This document shows positions 22,101 through 34,500 of a DNA stretch of 35,571 bases, piece by piece (position 1 is the first letter of the stretch; each line of letters begins with the position of its first letter). The notes under the pieces were generated by a model. That model was not told the DNA's origin. It did not search any database and was given only the letters and a program-made list of their open reading frames with translations. The translations under genes and the position numbers were made by a program. The stretch is from Apostichopus californicus (lineage: Eukaryota > Echinodermata > Holothuroidea > Aspidochirotida > Stichopodidae): contig JAIPMN010007810.1 in assembly GCA_020650975.1 (NCBI GenBank), positions 1 through 35,571 of the forward strand, in the 5' to 3' direction.

Positions 22101-25100
22101 ACGGTTAAAGGATAATGAGACCATCCACAAACTATGGTAAGTAGCCAACAATGTATAGTATGCCAACTAAAAATAGATTGGTTGGTGGCACCTCCTCCAC
22201 AGTTTAGAAATGGCATTCTTATCACAGATATTTACACGATCATATACTGTATATGGAAAGCTTTTCTGTGGGTGCCCATTTCTAGATGCACAAGTCACTC
22301 ACATAATAATTTGGTACAATAGTTGACATGTACAGTACTAACAGAGCACAGGGCTACATGTACTATGAAATACTTCATGGAGTTTAGATTAGTTCAATCA
22401 ACCATACAGTTAGGGCCAATAAATTTTAGATCTGGGTTTTTCAGATAACAGTGTAGAGTTTTTGTTTTTCTCTTCTTCTATGTACAGTGTCATATAAATA
22501 TGATTTGTCACTACAGGAATATGATGGTACCTTGACAGTTGGCTATGAAAAGGTCTCAAGCTTTTGTTATCTGTTTTTGACCCTGTCGTCGTATCATCAT
22601 AAGTTGTGTATTGTGTTTGTTGCATTCTTGTCTTTTGTTTTCTAAAGAGGTAGCACGCAATTTGTGTCCTTCCAAACGTAAATAACTTATTATGACATCA
22701 AATTTTCAATCCAGGCTATACCCTGTACATGGGTATGATGCCATGCTTGATCAATTATTACGAGGAAGTAAATATATACACCTCCCAGTTAAATAATTCA
22801 AACAAAATTGAAGCTTTATAATCCACAAATATGTATCTCCATGATATATTTTCCAAAACAGTCAAAACGACTACAAGACAGTAGGGCCGATAGTACAGTA
22901 CAGTTATGTATACTGTCATCTGTGTATGAAATCTGGCGAAAATTCTGGGGACAGTTTTAATCCATGGACAGTGCATGGAACCTGGGAACTGATATAATCA
23001 GAGAAGTTTGGTTCTGTTAGGGTATGATGTTAACACCTCTAGTAGTGTGAGCATCGCATTGACAGGGGACATCTTGTTGGTACCCTAACTGCACCCCTCT
23101 CCCTCCCCCTCTCACCCCCATTTTCCATCTCTCTCTCATAACCGTAATCCTTTAAGTACTACAAAACTATACATGTACTTTACTCTACATACAAAACATT
23201 TACAAAACAGCAAACAATTCTAAATCTGAAAAATGGGTAGGATATTCAAGCTTAAAGATTTGAAAAAAGTTGTTTAAATTCAATACTGAATAGCCATGCA
23301 GCTACATTGCTGTGCTAATCTGTTGTTACATACAGTAGTACATCCTGCAGGGTGTGGTGCAATTATGGTTACAAAAATATATGTTGGTGTGATAAATTAT
23401 TACAATATTACAAATTGTCTTGTCTGTGGACTCCACCCATTTATTTCTCCATTTTTATATTTACCAACTGGTACACACCCAACCGGTATGTTTTTCATAC
23501 AGTATTTGTTTTGTTATCCATAGAACTGATGAATCGTAAACAATTTAATTTTGCGAGAACAATGTCAGGAATGATAATGATGACAAAACTCTCTGTGAAT
23601 TAGGTTTCAATCAAATTCCCAGGGTGTGCCGAAGGACTTTAATGGGTGTATTGTAATTTTGAGCAGCACAGATACTAACAACAGTACAGTTTAGTTGTGA
23701 CCTATGGATGATTTTAGAAATGGGGGACAAAATTGAAGTGTACTCTGGACTGTTTGTACATTGTGTAAGTACTGTATTAACTTGTTAAGAAGAAAAGAAA
23801 GTGGAACCGTTTGTTTTAGGTATTAATTTGAAGGTAAACATAATTGAACTCTATTGTATGTCTAAGTTCATGTTGAACATCAATTTATTGCGATGTCCAG
23901 AAAATTGTTAAGAAAACTGAAAGAGGAGAAAGAAAAGCATGCTGTGGTTGTTATAGGTTAAGATGATTATGAAAGGAACACATGTGAATACATATACATG
24001 GAGAGTGGGTTTTGCACCCAGGGCTTATTAAAACCCTCATGAAAAGAAACACATAAATGAAGACATATATTCATGGAGAGTGGGTTTTACATCCAGGGCT
24101 CATTAAAACCCTCATTAACCGTTTGATACTCTAAGTGTTTTTGCAAGACCTCCGATTGCCAGTTGGAGGTCATTTGGGAGGTCAGAACCCTGTTGCATGT
24201 TATATTAATATACTGTAAGTACATTAATTCACTAATGTACTGTACCATTACTATTACAACTTAAAATGTGACAAATATCAGTATATTAATCTATAATCAG
24301 TTGATACTTAAAAATGAATTTTATCAGGTTTACCTCCTACAGTATCCCATTCAGAAGATGAACGAGGAAGAATAGGGCTGGAGGTGGTCGTGTTTGACCA
24401 TTTGTGATACTGTACAACTGTTATTCACATGTGTGAAAGGTACCCTTAACAACAGTTTGTGGAGTCCTTGGAGTGTACTGTACAATACAGTGAACCTATA
24501 AATAAGTCTACCATTGAGATTTTTATCCTCGACTCTGCTCTCTGTCTACAAGTAGCTCTTTCAAACTTCATAAATTAATTTCTCTTGAAGACTTTGGGTA
24601 TAATCTTTTCCCTTATGTCACTCAGTTGAGTCACTTTGACTAGAGCTTTCTACAGAAACATTTGATGTACTTTTCTACAATGTTGTTTGACATTACAGGT
24701 ATGTTTTACTGAAGGAGAGGAATATGTTGCTTACTTTAGAAACAGAGGCAGAACGGCAAGAGAAGTTTATGCCTGGAGATGATCGGCTGGAAAAGGTAAA
24801 ACAGCAAAAAGCTGATAATAATAAATTACGTAGAGACTTATTAATGGCTATTGTATGCAGAACAGTAAAGTGTCATCTTTATATTCGGGAAAGGGGATGA
24901 TTTACTTGTTTATCAAAAGAAAGAAGGACACTGTTAACAGACTGCTTTAATATCTACTGCAAAGAGCCGACAGACGTACAGGAGGGTAAATATATAGTAA
25001 ATATGCAGTAAATATGCAGTAAATATACAGTAAATATACAGTAAATATACAGTAAATATACAGTATGAAGGTAAATAGAGAGGCTGACGTAATATACAGT

Positions 25101-26762
25101 AAATATACAGTAAATATACAGTAAATATACAGTACAGTAAACATACAGTAAATATACAGTTAATATACAGTAAATATACAGTAAATATACAGTAAATATG
25201 TACAGTAAATATGCAGTAAATATACAGTATGAAGGTAATAGAGAGGCTGACGTAATATACAGTAAATATACAGTAAATATACAGTAAATATACAGTACAG
25301 TAAACATACAGTAAATATACAGTTAATATACAGTAAATATACAGTAAATATACAGTAAATATGTACAGTAAATATGCAGTAAATATACAGTATGAAGGTA
25401 ATAGAGAGGCTGACGTAATATACAGTAAATATACAGTAAATATACAGTAAATATACAGTACAGTAAACATACAGTAAATATACAGTTAATATACAGTAAA
25501 TATACAGTAAATATACAGTAAATATGCAGTAAATATGTACAGTAAATATGCAGTAAATATACAGTATGAAGGTAATAGAGAGGCTGATGTTTGTATCGCG
25601 GCAGGATCTTCTTCAAAGGGTCAACATTAGTCAAGTTTATGATTGTTCTAAGATCAAATAAATTGTACTCTTGAAGCTGGGACATGTGTGTGTATGGTGG
25701 AGGAGGGGGGGGGGGTGGGGTGTGGACATTGGGGTAGGAGAAAGGAATATGGGAAGGCATCGATATATTTCATGTTTCTGGTTGGATGGGGGGGTTGAGC
25801 TGATGGGAGGAGGGGGTGTGAGCTGATGGGTGTAGGGGAAAAGGTGTCCACATAAAGCCTGTGACCGATGAATTGGTACAAGCACTAAAAGCTTAAAATC
25901 ATTACATTGTTAGCATTCTTTATGTACTGTTTACAGTAAATGAAGGATTATTTTCATATCTTGAAATAATTTCTCAGGTGGAACTCTCCATGGCACATAT
26001 CAAGGAGTTGATCAGAGAGAGGGATGAGGCTGTGAATAAACTCCAGTTTGGAAGAAAGGAGAAACATCCAGGCCACTGGGAGTACACACCGTTCGGGTTC
26101 ATGCAATATGTAAAACCAAAAGAACACCTCGTCCCAAAATTCATGAACAAATATGTAAGTACCAGGTCTTTTGATACTCTTTTTCTTGTTAGGGGTCTAT
26201 TTTGGTGCGCTTACTAATATGTACCAGCCTTAAATCTGGACAGACAAAAGTATAAACAGTCAATTTTGGATGGTTTGAAATTTAGTGGACACCGCCCTCC
26301 TTCAGTTTTTTTTATCATCATGAAAACTTGTGTAAAAACAAAGACTTAACCCCCCCCCCATTCCCTCCTAGCACCATCTCTCAAATCTTTGAATATGGAT
26401 GTGGTAACCTTTAGTATTAACTTTAAAATAAAATAAAACTGTTACTTCTACTTGTCATTTAGCCTTTGAAGAAGATCCTGCTAGGATCGAAACTTCAGGC
26501 CAACTTACTTTTACACAGAGTATTAACTTAAATAACCAAGATGTGGGTAACCATTGGCAATCTAACCTATCCTCTCTTTTGCTTCCAGTGGGCATCACAG
26601 AAAAGACAATACGATCCTTACATGAAGAAATACATCAACCTCTGGCTGGAGAAGGTGAAAAAGGAACGTTGGCGCCGGGCGAGAATGGAATACAAACGAA
26701 TCCAGAAACTAAAGGCGAGGTTTCCAGACTCTGATATGTGGAAAGAAGAGAAGGATAGATGA
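19135..26762 (+). CDS. MRPL47: mitochondrial large-subunit ribosomal protein uL29m (MRPL47)
   Basis: Five exons join in frame: 19135-19304, 22076-22136, 24699-24795, 25978-26154 and 26589-26762 (stop TGA). They give 225 residues plus a short missing start; human MRPL47 is about 250. Landmarks of the family are 'LHTSQANLGLEEFFGDPKLW' (end of the targeting region and start of the MRP-L47 domain), 'ETIHKLWYVLLKERNMLLTL' (the most conserved helix, split across two introns), 'DRLEKVELSMAHIKELIRER', and a basic C-terminal helix 'WLEKVKKERWRRARMEYKRI'. The protein belongs to the mitochondrial 39S subunit near the tunnel exit, homologous to bacterial L29. The Arg/Gln-rich, acid-poor N-terminus fits a mitochondrial presequence. 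Introns hold two minisatellites, an assembly gap and Penelope-derived fragments, none of which touch the exons. Confidence 0.95.
19535..19828. repeat. minisatellite, about 14 units of CAAGCTACAGTACATGTCCCC type
   Basis: A run of 18- to 22-base units around 'acagtacatgtcccccaag', in the first recognised MRPL47 intron. Units vary in length and in the C-run, which keeps several frames open on both strands; their translations are repetitive (CPPSYSTCPP, LGDMYCILGD) and are not proteins. Each unit has the palindrome ACATGT or a close variant. Confidence 0.9.
21707..21716. other. assembly gap (10 N)
   Basis: Ten N bases in MRPL47 intron sequence. The real size of the missing DNA is unknown. Confidence 0.99.
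23970..24115. repeat. two tandem copies of a 70-bp unit
   Basis: The unit beginning 'gaaaggaacacatgtgaata' at 23971 recurs as 'gaaaagaaacacataaatga' at 24041. Both contain 'catggagagtgggtttt' and 'attaaaaccctcat'. The copies are about 85-90% alike by eye. They lie within an MRPL47 intron. Confidence 0.85.
24985..25585. repeat. TAAATATACAG minisatellite with a ~163-bp higher-order repeat
   Basis: The base unit is the 11-mer taaatatacag with sparse variants (tgcag, catacag, gtacag). A marker phrase 'tatgaaggtaatagagaggc' interrupts the array at 25064, 25228, 25391 and 25565, giving higher-order periods of 164, 163 and 174. The order of variant 11-mers is the same in successive blocks, so whole blocks were duplicated. 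It lies in the MRPL47 intron between exons 24699-24795 and 25978-26154. Long minus-strand frames here (YIYCIFTVYLLYI) are translations of the repeat. Confidence 0.95.
25575..25670 (-). mobile_element. decayed 3' end of a Penelope-like element (hammerhead-like remnant)
   Basis: Read on the minus strand, 'CTTTGAAGAAGATCCTGC' followed by 'CGCGATACAAACATCAGCCT' parallels the motif at the right edge of the window (34934-34974): same first box, same start of the stem, then 'aaacatcagcc' where the other has 'aaacgtcaggcc'. The second half of the stem has drifted. Similarity upstream, in the minus-strand sense, is not traceable. It lies at the right edge of the minisatellite. Confidence 0.5.
25690..25850. 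repeat. G-rich simple sequence in MRPL47 intron
   Basis: Runs such as ggaggagggggggggggtgggg and gggaggagggggtg in several clusters. Proline-rich minus-strand frames here are shadows of it. It may form G-quadruplexes on the plus (RNA-like) strand of the MRPL47 intron. Confidence 0.6.
26439..26520 (+). mobile_element. Penelope-like 3'-end fragment in MRPL47 last intron
   Basis: About 80 bases match, in opposite orientation, the region 34917-35000: 'ctgttact', 'cttgtcatttagcc', then 'tttgaagaagatcctgct', 'aggatcgaaacttcaggcc' and 'ttttacaca'. The hammerhead-like core is recognisable but differs from the right-edge copy at two core positions. It ends about 70 bases before the acceptor of the last exon, leaving the splice site intact. 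Confidence 0.7.
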
Positions 26763-29700
26763 TAACGGTGGCAGTGTTGATGATTTGATTTTAATTCAGA
26801 TGCTATATAATTGCTGGAGACAGGAAGGTGTTAATGATTGACAGAGAAAAGAGCTGACAATTTATTGAGTAGCAAAAGTAACCAGGAGCTAGCAAACATA
26901 TGTACAAAAAAGAATGAACTCAAAGACTTGTAGCCTCATTAACGGAGGAGGGTCCGGGAGATAGGTGAAGGAGGGGATGAGAGAGGGCGAGGGGTTTTGG
27001 GCTGGGGAAAGGGGAAGGGGATTGACCACAATTTCTGAGTGAAATGGCTGGTAAGAGTTCAGTCAGGATAGTGACATGAAAAGGAACTCATTTAAAAAAC
27101 AAACGTTACAAAACTGTTGAGCGAAACCAAACGATGCAAACAGAAAAGTTTGTGGGGGTGGGGGTGGGTAGGGGAGGGAGGGGAGGGGAGGGAGGGAGGA
27201 GGTAATTTGCAATCAAACAGCTGTGTCGAGGATGTCATGAATACATTTAGTGTGACATTGGCAGTGTCAAACACAGAGTTATTGTTTATATGCACCCCTG
27301 ATTGTTATGGCAACTCCATGCATGAACTCATGAAATGCTATGTAGAGATTCAATCAAGATATTCTAAACCAAATGAATCGCTCTTTACATTCATTTGATT
27401 TTTTTGTTTCCTTTCTAATACCTGTCATGCAATGCACAGACCAATGTACTTGAGAATGACATCCAACATCAGAGGGTGATGGAGGGGCCTATTCATATTT
27501 GAAAATTCCTTAAGAATGTTCGGCATCATAGCAACCATTTACTGTGTACCAACACTATGATATTTGGTCTCTTAGTCTAGGCAGTTTGAATGCCATCGAC
27601 TTTCGGTTCAAGAGGCTATACCGTAAACAGTCAATCCACTAGTACCTCTAATAAGTGCAGACAGCACAGTGTTTAATAATGCCGTCCGCTTTATGGTCTG
27701 TTTTACATTGTACAGCCATCATGCATTGACACATAGGCGTGTACTTCTTGGTAAACTGTTACCTCGTTAAGTTCTTGCTTTTGCTATTGTTTACACCTCG
27801 CAGAGTCATTTCTGGCCAATTGTCACCGTCATATGTCATTCATTGTCTGTTCTGCATAATTAAAAAAAAAAATTTTGAATTAATGGAACAATCAAATTGA
27901 CAAGTGGGTTCCATGAAAATAATTACTGTTGTGACTAGGAAGCATATTAGTAGCAACACTGCCTTGAGGCATTTAACAAGTATAGTTCAGAATATTGCAC
28001 AATCACAAAGTATGCTATTCTGTTTAGTAAAGGTCATTAGATTAATTAATAAATGAGTTTTGACCCCTGCAACAATTTACTCAAAGTGTTCAGAAGTGCT
28101 TGCCTTCAAATTCTGACCCAGATTATACCATGGCCAGCAAAATAAATGGACTAATTCTTAGAGAATGCCGTCTCAGTGGAAATAAAACGTATTCTTGTGA
28201 TCATTTAGCATATTTTTTGTCAGTAGAACTATAAACACAAGGCCCAAGTTTCAATTAGGAGGCCCTGGAAGATATGAAGTGGGTCCCTGCAAATATATGG
28301 GATAAAGAATAGTGCATTGTCAGTTTCGTGATATGAAGAGGTGCCAAAACTTACCCGGTGGATATTGGTCCATGGAGTCTGAACTGGTATTGTTGGGTTG
28401 ATTGATATCACATCAGGAAGCCCAAAATTACCCCCAGGGGTGGGGTCAATGGCTGAGTTCCAACTCCTGGTTGTCCCCGGTGAAACAAAGTTGAAACCTG
28501 TCTAACCCTAAATTTGCAGGTGAAGTGCAATGCTAATTAATGCAGATCCAGTTGGCACAGGTTTCCAAATGCTTGCCTCTCCCCCCCAAAAAAAAGTTTT
28601 TTTGCCGTCATCTTCCCCCCACCCCCACTCTGGAAATTGTGGTGCCTCCATTACTCTCAGTTGTGAGGACTATTCATTAATTGGGTAATATGGTTAATAT
28701 GGTCATCAGAGGTCAAATCGTGTAACCCTTGTTAACATGTACACCCTCACTTTACATCACGTCAGATTCATGAAGAAAACTGCTCATGTTACATCATCAA
28801 AACCACAATGCATTTTTGCACTCTGATTTTAATATTTGGCACTACTAGATGCCCGGAAAAATGGCACACTCTATCGTTCTCTGTTGAGGACTATATCAGT
28901 TGGAGAACTGCACTGGACAGAATTTCAAACGAGAATTTAACGAAATCCAATTGGTGGTCCTATTTCTCCAACCATGACACTGGGCCCCCTGGGGCCATGA
29001 TCCCATGTGTTCACAATGCCCCACAAGTGTGGTTTAATACACCACTGATTAAAAGTTTATATTGTGACCATCGACCTCCATGAACAACTACACAGGCATT
29101 TCTATAATCAATTTTTCATCGTAGACTTGACAGATAAGAAACTCATCCAAGTTGCTATGCCATCACATTTTTACTATTTTATTTTATACTATTTTATTGA
29201 TATTGGTCACATTTCGGTGGATACTTGATCGATAGTGGATAATTATCCTACTTGCCAACAAGCAAAGAATCATCACTGCATATAGGCTATGGCTGACACA
29301 ACCTACATTTACAAACACTCAAATGAAGATTAACCTAGAAGCAAGACATGATTTGCAATTTCAAACAAAATTTATTTGTCATCTTCAATATGCAATTTAT
29401 TCACCCATCAACCAGACAATTTTTGATTTTTTCTTCTTTCTGTGTACATAATTACAAATTTTCCATGAAATTGCGTAGGAAGTTGGGAAAACTGCGGAAA
29501 ATTGCCGGTATGTTGATTGGGACAATGGTTGAATAGAAGAATTTTAAGGTGATGACACTTCGCACCACATGAAAATGCAAAACTTGGAAAGTTTAGGAAA
29601 AAAGAAAAAGACGATCGCATTGCAATTTAGCACAATATACTCTTCATTATATAAATATGTAAAATTAAAAAATAAAGCAAAATGCTTAGATATTTGAACA

Positions 29701-31583
29701 GGATTTTCTCTTAACTATTGCAAGTTTTTAAAAAAACGGTTGCAAATGATAATTCCATTTCTCATTATTGTTCCGTCTGTCTGACCCCCAATCTGATCTG
29801 GATTTTTTTACCGTTGACTGTGACGACATGAAAATTGTTTAGATAATTCAGTTTTAAAAAAATAAACAAGGTTATTGTTTTGTTTACCCACTGTTTGTAA
29901 TTTGATTTTATCAATAAACCAACACATATTTTGACCAAATATCAAAGCAAATTATTAATTGTAATCAACCATTCTTTCAAGAGTGACCACATCAAGAATA
30001 TGCCAATTTTTTTATTTATTTTTAACAAAGTCATTGTCAAAGTTAATCCTAGCATGAGGAACAACTGACAGCACATTTGTTTTTTTAGCTTTATTCTAGC
30101 TTGAAGACCAAATGCAAATAACTGACGAAAGACGCTGAAAATCACCTTAGTTCAAAAGAGGGGAAAAAAAGAAGAGAAAAACAATTTTTAAGGTTTCCAA
30201 TGAATCAAAACAAATTTGATTGCTCTTTGTGCTAACCAGCATACTACAAGTTTATGTCGCCTTCTAGTGCAAAAGCAGGCTGAGTGTGCAAACTTTCTGC
30301 AACTGTGAGGTTTTCAAAACCCCATTAACGCAGTCTATCGAACCTTAAAGCAAGGGTAAACATGAAACGTGTGAACTTTGTGGAGTTTTTATATGGGGCC
30401 TACTTGTGTTCGGACATTTCAATGTAGCACATGGACCATATGAACCACATGACCGTATTGACTCGACTCTCACCAGTTGAAACTAATTAAGAAATAGTTA
30501 TTACTTAAATGTGAATATTTGAAGAGGACGGATCTCAAACACAATTTGAAAACTTACAACAGGTTTGATAGAAAAGAACTTGGCGTTTTTATACACAAGA
30601 AGCAAATGATTTACTTATTTTTTGTATTTAATAAATATCTCCATTTTATGAACACCATTTAGCTGTTGACCTTCTGAGAGATACAATGATGCCGGTATGG
30701 TATGTATTAACAGGTAATTACCAATATAAGTATTGACCATCTTTCTTAGGGCAGCGGCTCTCAATTATAGTCTTTAAGCACTGTTCGGCTGTAGCAAAGG
30801 ACCAGACAATTACAATTTAAACTTGACCAACTTTGAGTGACGTAACACTGGTAACATGCTTATGTCTAAGAACTAAAGGGGCTGCATACACTCAAGTAGT
30901 GCATGATTGTGCACAGATTTTCAGTAACAGCTAAACATTAACTGGACCTCGAGTAAAGGACATTGATTTTGACTAAGATGCATAGTGATGTATCTTCTAT
31001 GAGGTATAACTCTGTGGGAATTAAGGCAGCAAAACCATGATAGCCACTTATGAACACTTAAAGAGATCTAGATACAAACTAGTGAGTATTGCTCAGAAAT
31101 AAGCATAAATTGGATGTCAAGTATTTAAAATGGACACCCATATTGACCGAGATGCGAGTTGTATCACCCTTAATAGTATAAAGATGTATATCAAAACCTT
31201 GGCCCTCACTAACGGATGCTTACATTGTAAAAATATTGAGAACCATTTTGTGTGGATAATGCTCGGAGATTGGATGATTAATATAATCTACCTCGGGACT
31301 TACTTTAAAAAAACAGAGAAACAAAGACAAGACAAACCTTTGCCAAAGTTTTGTGCATCTCCCTACATCTTAAAGAGTACCCAGAGACAGACTTTTAGTA
31401 CATTAGTTTCTTATAGTAGTCATCACTGACCCTGATCTAACTTTCATTACCTTCCATAATCATAGAAACCCAACATCCCATGGTATCAAATCTGGAACCT
31501 CTAATGCAGGTAGGACTACCCAACTTCTTGCATGTAGCAAATCAACGCCCGTTGTTCTCTGGTGGGTCTGTCCTCTGAATTTG
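26763..31583. other. intergenic / 3' UTR stretch between convergent MRPL47 and PEX5
   Basis: The stop codons of the two convergent genes are 4.8 kb apart. The interval contains G-rich simple DNA at about 27150-27200, possible plus-strand poly(A) signals at 28141 and 28181 (AATAAA), and C-rich/A-run sequence near 28580-28630. Several short frames, the longest about 99 residues (31130-31429), show no recognisable domain and no exon-like borders. I see no RNA gene and no complete mobile element. Confidence 0.45.
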
Positions 31584-34500
31584 TCAGACCTTGACGTCCA
31601 GTTCCCGGCAGAGGTGGTCCAGGTCCCTCTTGTCTGCTGCGTCGTATAGATCGGGCCGGCCCATCAGGGACACGGCCATCCTGAGGGTCCCCCAGATGTT
31701 GTCTGACATCTGGGACGTCTCACCTTTGGGTCCTCTTCCACTTCTTTGAAGAGTTAAAGCTGTTATAAAGTGCTCCGTTGCTTCCCTGTCCAAGAAGAAA
31801 CAATTGAACGGTTCACTTAAGATGTGCGTGTCCGGGGGGTGGGGGGTGGGGGAGGGGACAAGTACCAACAACAAGCACAAAGACGATTGTACAACGGAAC
31901 TTTTAACAGTCAAATTTTTTTTTTAAATTAAGAACCATTAAAAGCCACCGAAAATGGCTGTGATATAATATTCTGGCTTGTTTCACATGGTTAGGGATAT
32001 CAGACGACCAGAATAATCAGGATTTTGTTCGTTTTTTGGCAACAAAATGAATTGTCCCACACCAGCAAACTAAGACTGTCCCCATTCCTCTAAAGGTCTC
32101 TGTGACGTTCAAATATATCACTGTCTTTACTATATGCCAACTAAAAGTACACATGTGAACTTCACAATACGTGACCATGTTGTGGGCATGATATAATATG
32201 AGAGATGTACAGTATGTGAAAAGGGTCCAGATAACAAAATAAAGTGGAAAATGAGATGACATCATTAATTATTCTTAATTTTAAAGGGTGTGAAGACTCG
32301 CGCAAAAAGAAACAACTAATGCCGGTAATCTGACCTAGTTTCGAATGAGGTGTAACAGAAGTGTTAGACAGCACAGCTTGCTACCATCGGTAATTAGACA
32401 CTAGTGTACTGTCAGTACATACAGCTGCGGTCAATACCCACATCACAGTGTACAAACGATACAGCGATGGACATCTCAGGTCCAGCTAAAGATAACAAGG
32501 TATAACCTTTCATTGCTGTACTGTCTGCATTTTGTAGCGACAAAACGTCACTTGCAAGCAACGGAAAGTTAACTTTTCCAGATGGCTGCACGCGGTTGAG
32601 GGCGAGTCTTCAATGCCTTTAAGTGAAAACATCAAGGATGGCAGTCTACCTCACTGTAGTTTGTTTAGTTACAGCAATATGTTGAACTTAGTAAGAGACC
32701 TTTATGTTTGTTAGAATTGTTGAAAATAATGGACAAAGCTTAAAGGGTGTGAAGACTCGCGCAAAAAGAAATGCCGGTAATCTGACCTAGTTTCGAATGA
32801 GGTGTAACAGAAGTGTTACACACCACCATCGATCGCAGAAAATACACACACATAGCTTGCTACCATCTGTAATTAGACACTAGTGTATAGTCAATACCCA
32901 CAGCACAGTGTACAAACAATACAGCGATCGACATCTCAGGTCCAGCTAAAGATAACAAGGTATCACGTTTCATTACTGTACTGTCTGCATTTTGTAGCGA
33001 CACAAACAAAACGTCACTTGCAAGCAACGGAAAGTTAACTTTTTCAGATTGCCGCACACGGTTTGGAGCGAGTCTTCAATGCCTTTAAGTGAAAACATCA
33101 AGGATGGCAATCTACCTCACTGTACCTAACTTAGTAAGAGACCTTTATGCTTGTTACAATTGTTGAAAATAAGGGACAAAAGCTTCAAACCAGCTGCCAT
33201 ATTAATATGATATATTATTTATATGATATATTATTATTAATATGATTAATTTGATAGTGCAAATCTTCACCTATTCTGCTACTGACATCTATGCAATTAG
33301 CAGGTACACAACACAAAGAGATCAAAGACAAGTTTCTTTTCAAATGATATGAGCAAATAAAGTCGTAAACCGATCATAAAATAGGTCGTAAAATATCCAC
33401 GATTCTCGTCAAATGGATTTTGTTGTTCAAAACGGTTGCGAATAGCTTTGCCTAATATGTTGATTCATGCAAACAATTTAATTCAGGGAACACAAAGAAT
33501 AACTAGTAGATTCTTATTGTTGTAATTCTGGTTGTTTGATCAAAAGACCCCTTTTGTCTCATTTTCTACAAAGTCAGACCAAGGACGAGCGAGGAATAAA
33601 CAATAAACAATTTTTATGGTTACAAAAGATCTTCTCTGAACCGTAACTGTAACTTACCAGTGCATTCTAACTGGGCTAGTTAAATTGTTATCAAGGGCCA
33701 CCCAATATGCAAGGCTTGTTTGTGAAAATTTTCTGGTTAAAGGTGGTTTTTGTAATCGGTCCCAAGTTAAGTTTCCTTGCATGTATGTATACCTCGTCCA
33801 CCATCGAAAAAACTTCATACTTGTTATGCGGATGCTTCTTAATGAGTTCTTAGTGGGTTTTTTATTATAACCAGGGGACAAAGGTCATATAAGGCTAACC
33901 AGGTACTAAAGATATGAAAATCTTGGTAGGAGGCTTATACCACAGATTTGGTGAATCTCATAGTTGGGGTGATGGGTGCCCTCGATTGAGCAACTATGCT
34001 TTCTAGGTCAGGTTTTGGTTGGTCAAAAAATCGGAACAAAAAACTATACAACATGCTAATTCAGTAACTCCAGCTTTGTTGAATCTCGCACGTGATATGT
34101 GGATGCTCCTTAGTGTGCGCTTGACAGCCGGTATTTGTAGTGGTCAAAGGTCATTCAAGGTCGGCAGAGGTCAAAGTCTGGAAAACATGTAGACAGGCCA
34201 AGTCAATAAGTTAAGATTTGGTAAATCTGATGTTTCGTTGTAGTCTGCTATAATTAAAAAGTTCCAATTTACATTTTTCTTTGACGCAACTTTACATGAG
34301 AAAGTGTTTGGGGCAACAAAATATTTAGTATTGAACCAACTGACTATTTTTCAACAACTAAGGTACACCTGCAGCAAAAATACAAACTAGGACATGTTTC
34401 TTAATTTGATCAGTAGTAATCTTATTCTGAGTGACACTCTGTAGACTTGGATAATAGTGTCAACCAGATAACAAGAAAAAAGAAGACTGCTTTGACACAT

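Larger units (their letters stand above)
32281..33183. repeat. tandem duplication of MITE plus 3' flank (units of about 459 and 444 bp)
   Basis: Unit 1 (32281-32739) and unit 2 (32740-33183) each consist of the MITE followed by 'gtgaaaacatcaaggatggc' and onward to 'ggacaaa.gctt'. The unit boundary coincides with the MITE left end. Unit 2 lacks about 20 bases of the flank. The copies are roughly 90% alike by eye. Confidence 0.85.

Noticed and set aside
24934-25760. Long minus-strand open frames (up to 178 residues, YIYCIFTVYLLYI repeats) in the 25-kb array
   Set aside because: They are translations of the 11-bp TAAATATACAG minisatellite, which lacks stops in these frames. There is no domain, no start context and the sequence is intronic to MRPL47.
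28808-29083. 91-residue plus-strand frame (MHFCTLILIFGTTRCPEKWH...)
   Set aside because: No recognisable domain, no splice-like borders and no partner exon nearby. It could be chance in a 4.8-kb intergenic interval.
31130-31429. 99-residue plus-strand frame near the PEX5 3' end
   Set aside because: Composition and lack of motifs do not support a gene. It lies antisense to the expected PEX5 3' UTR.
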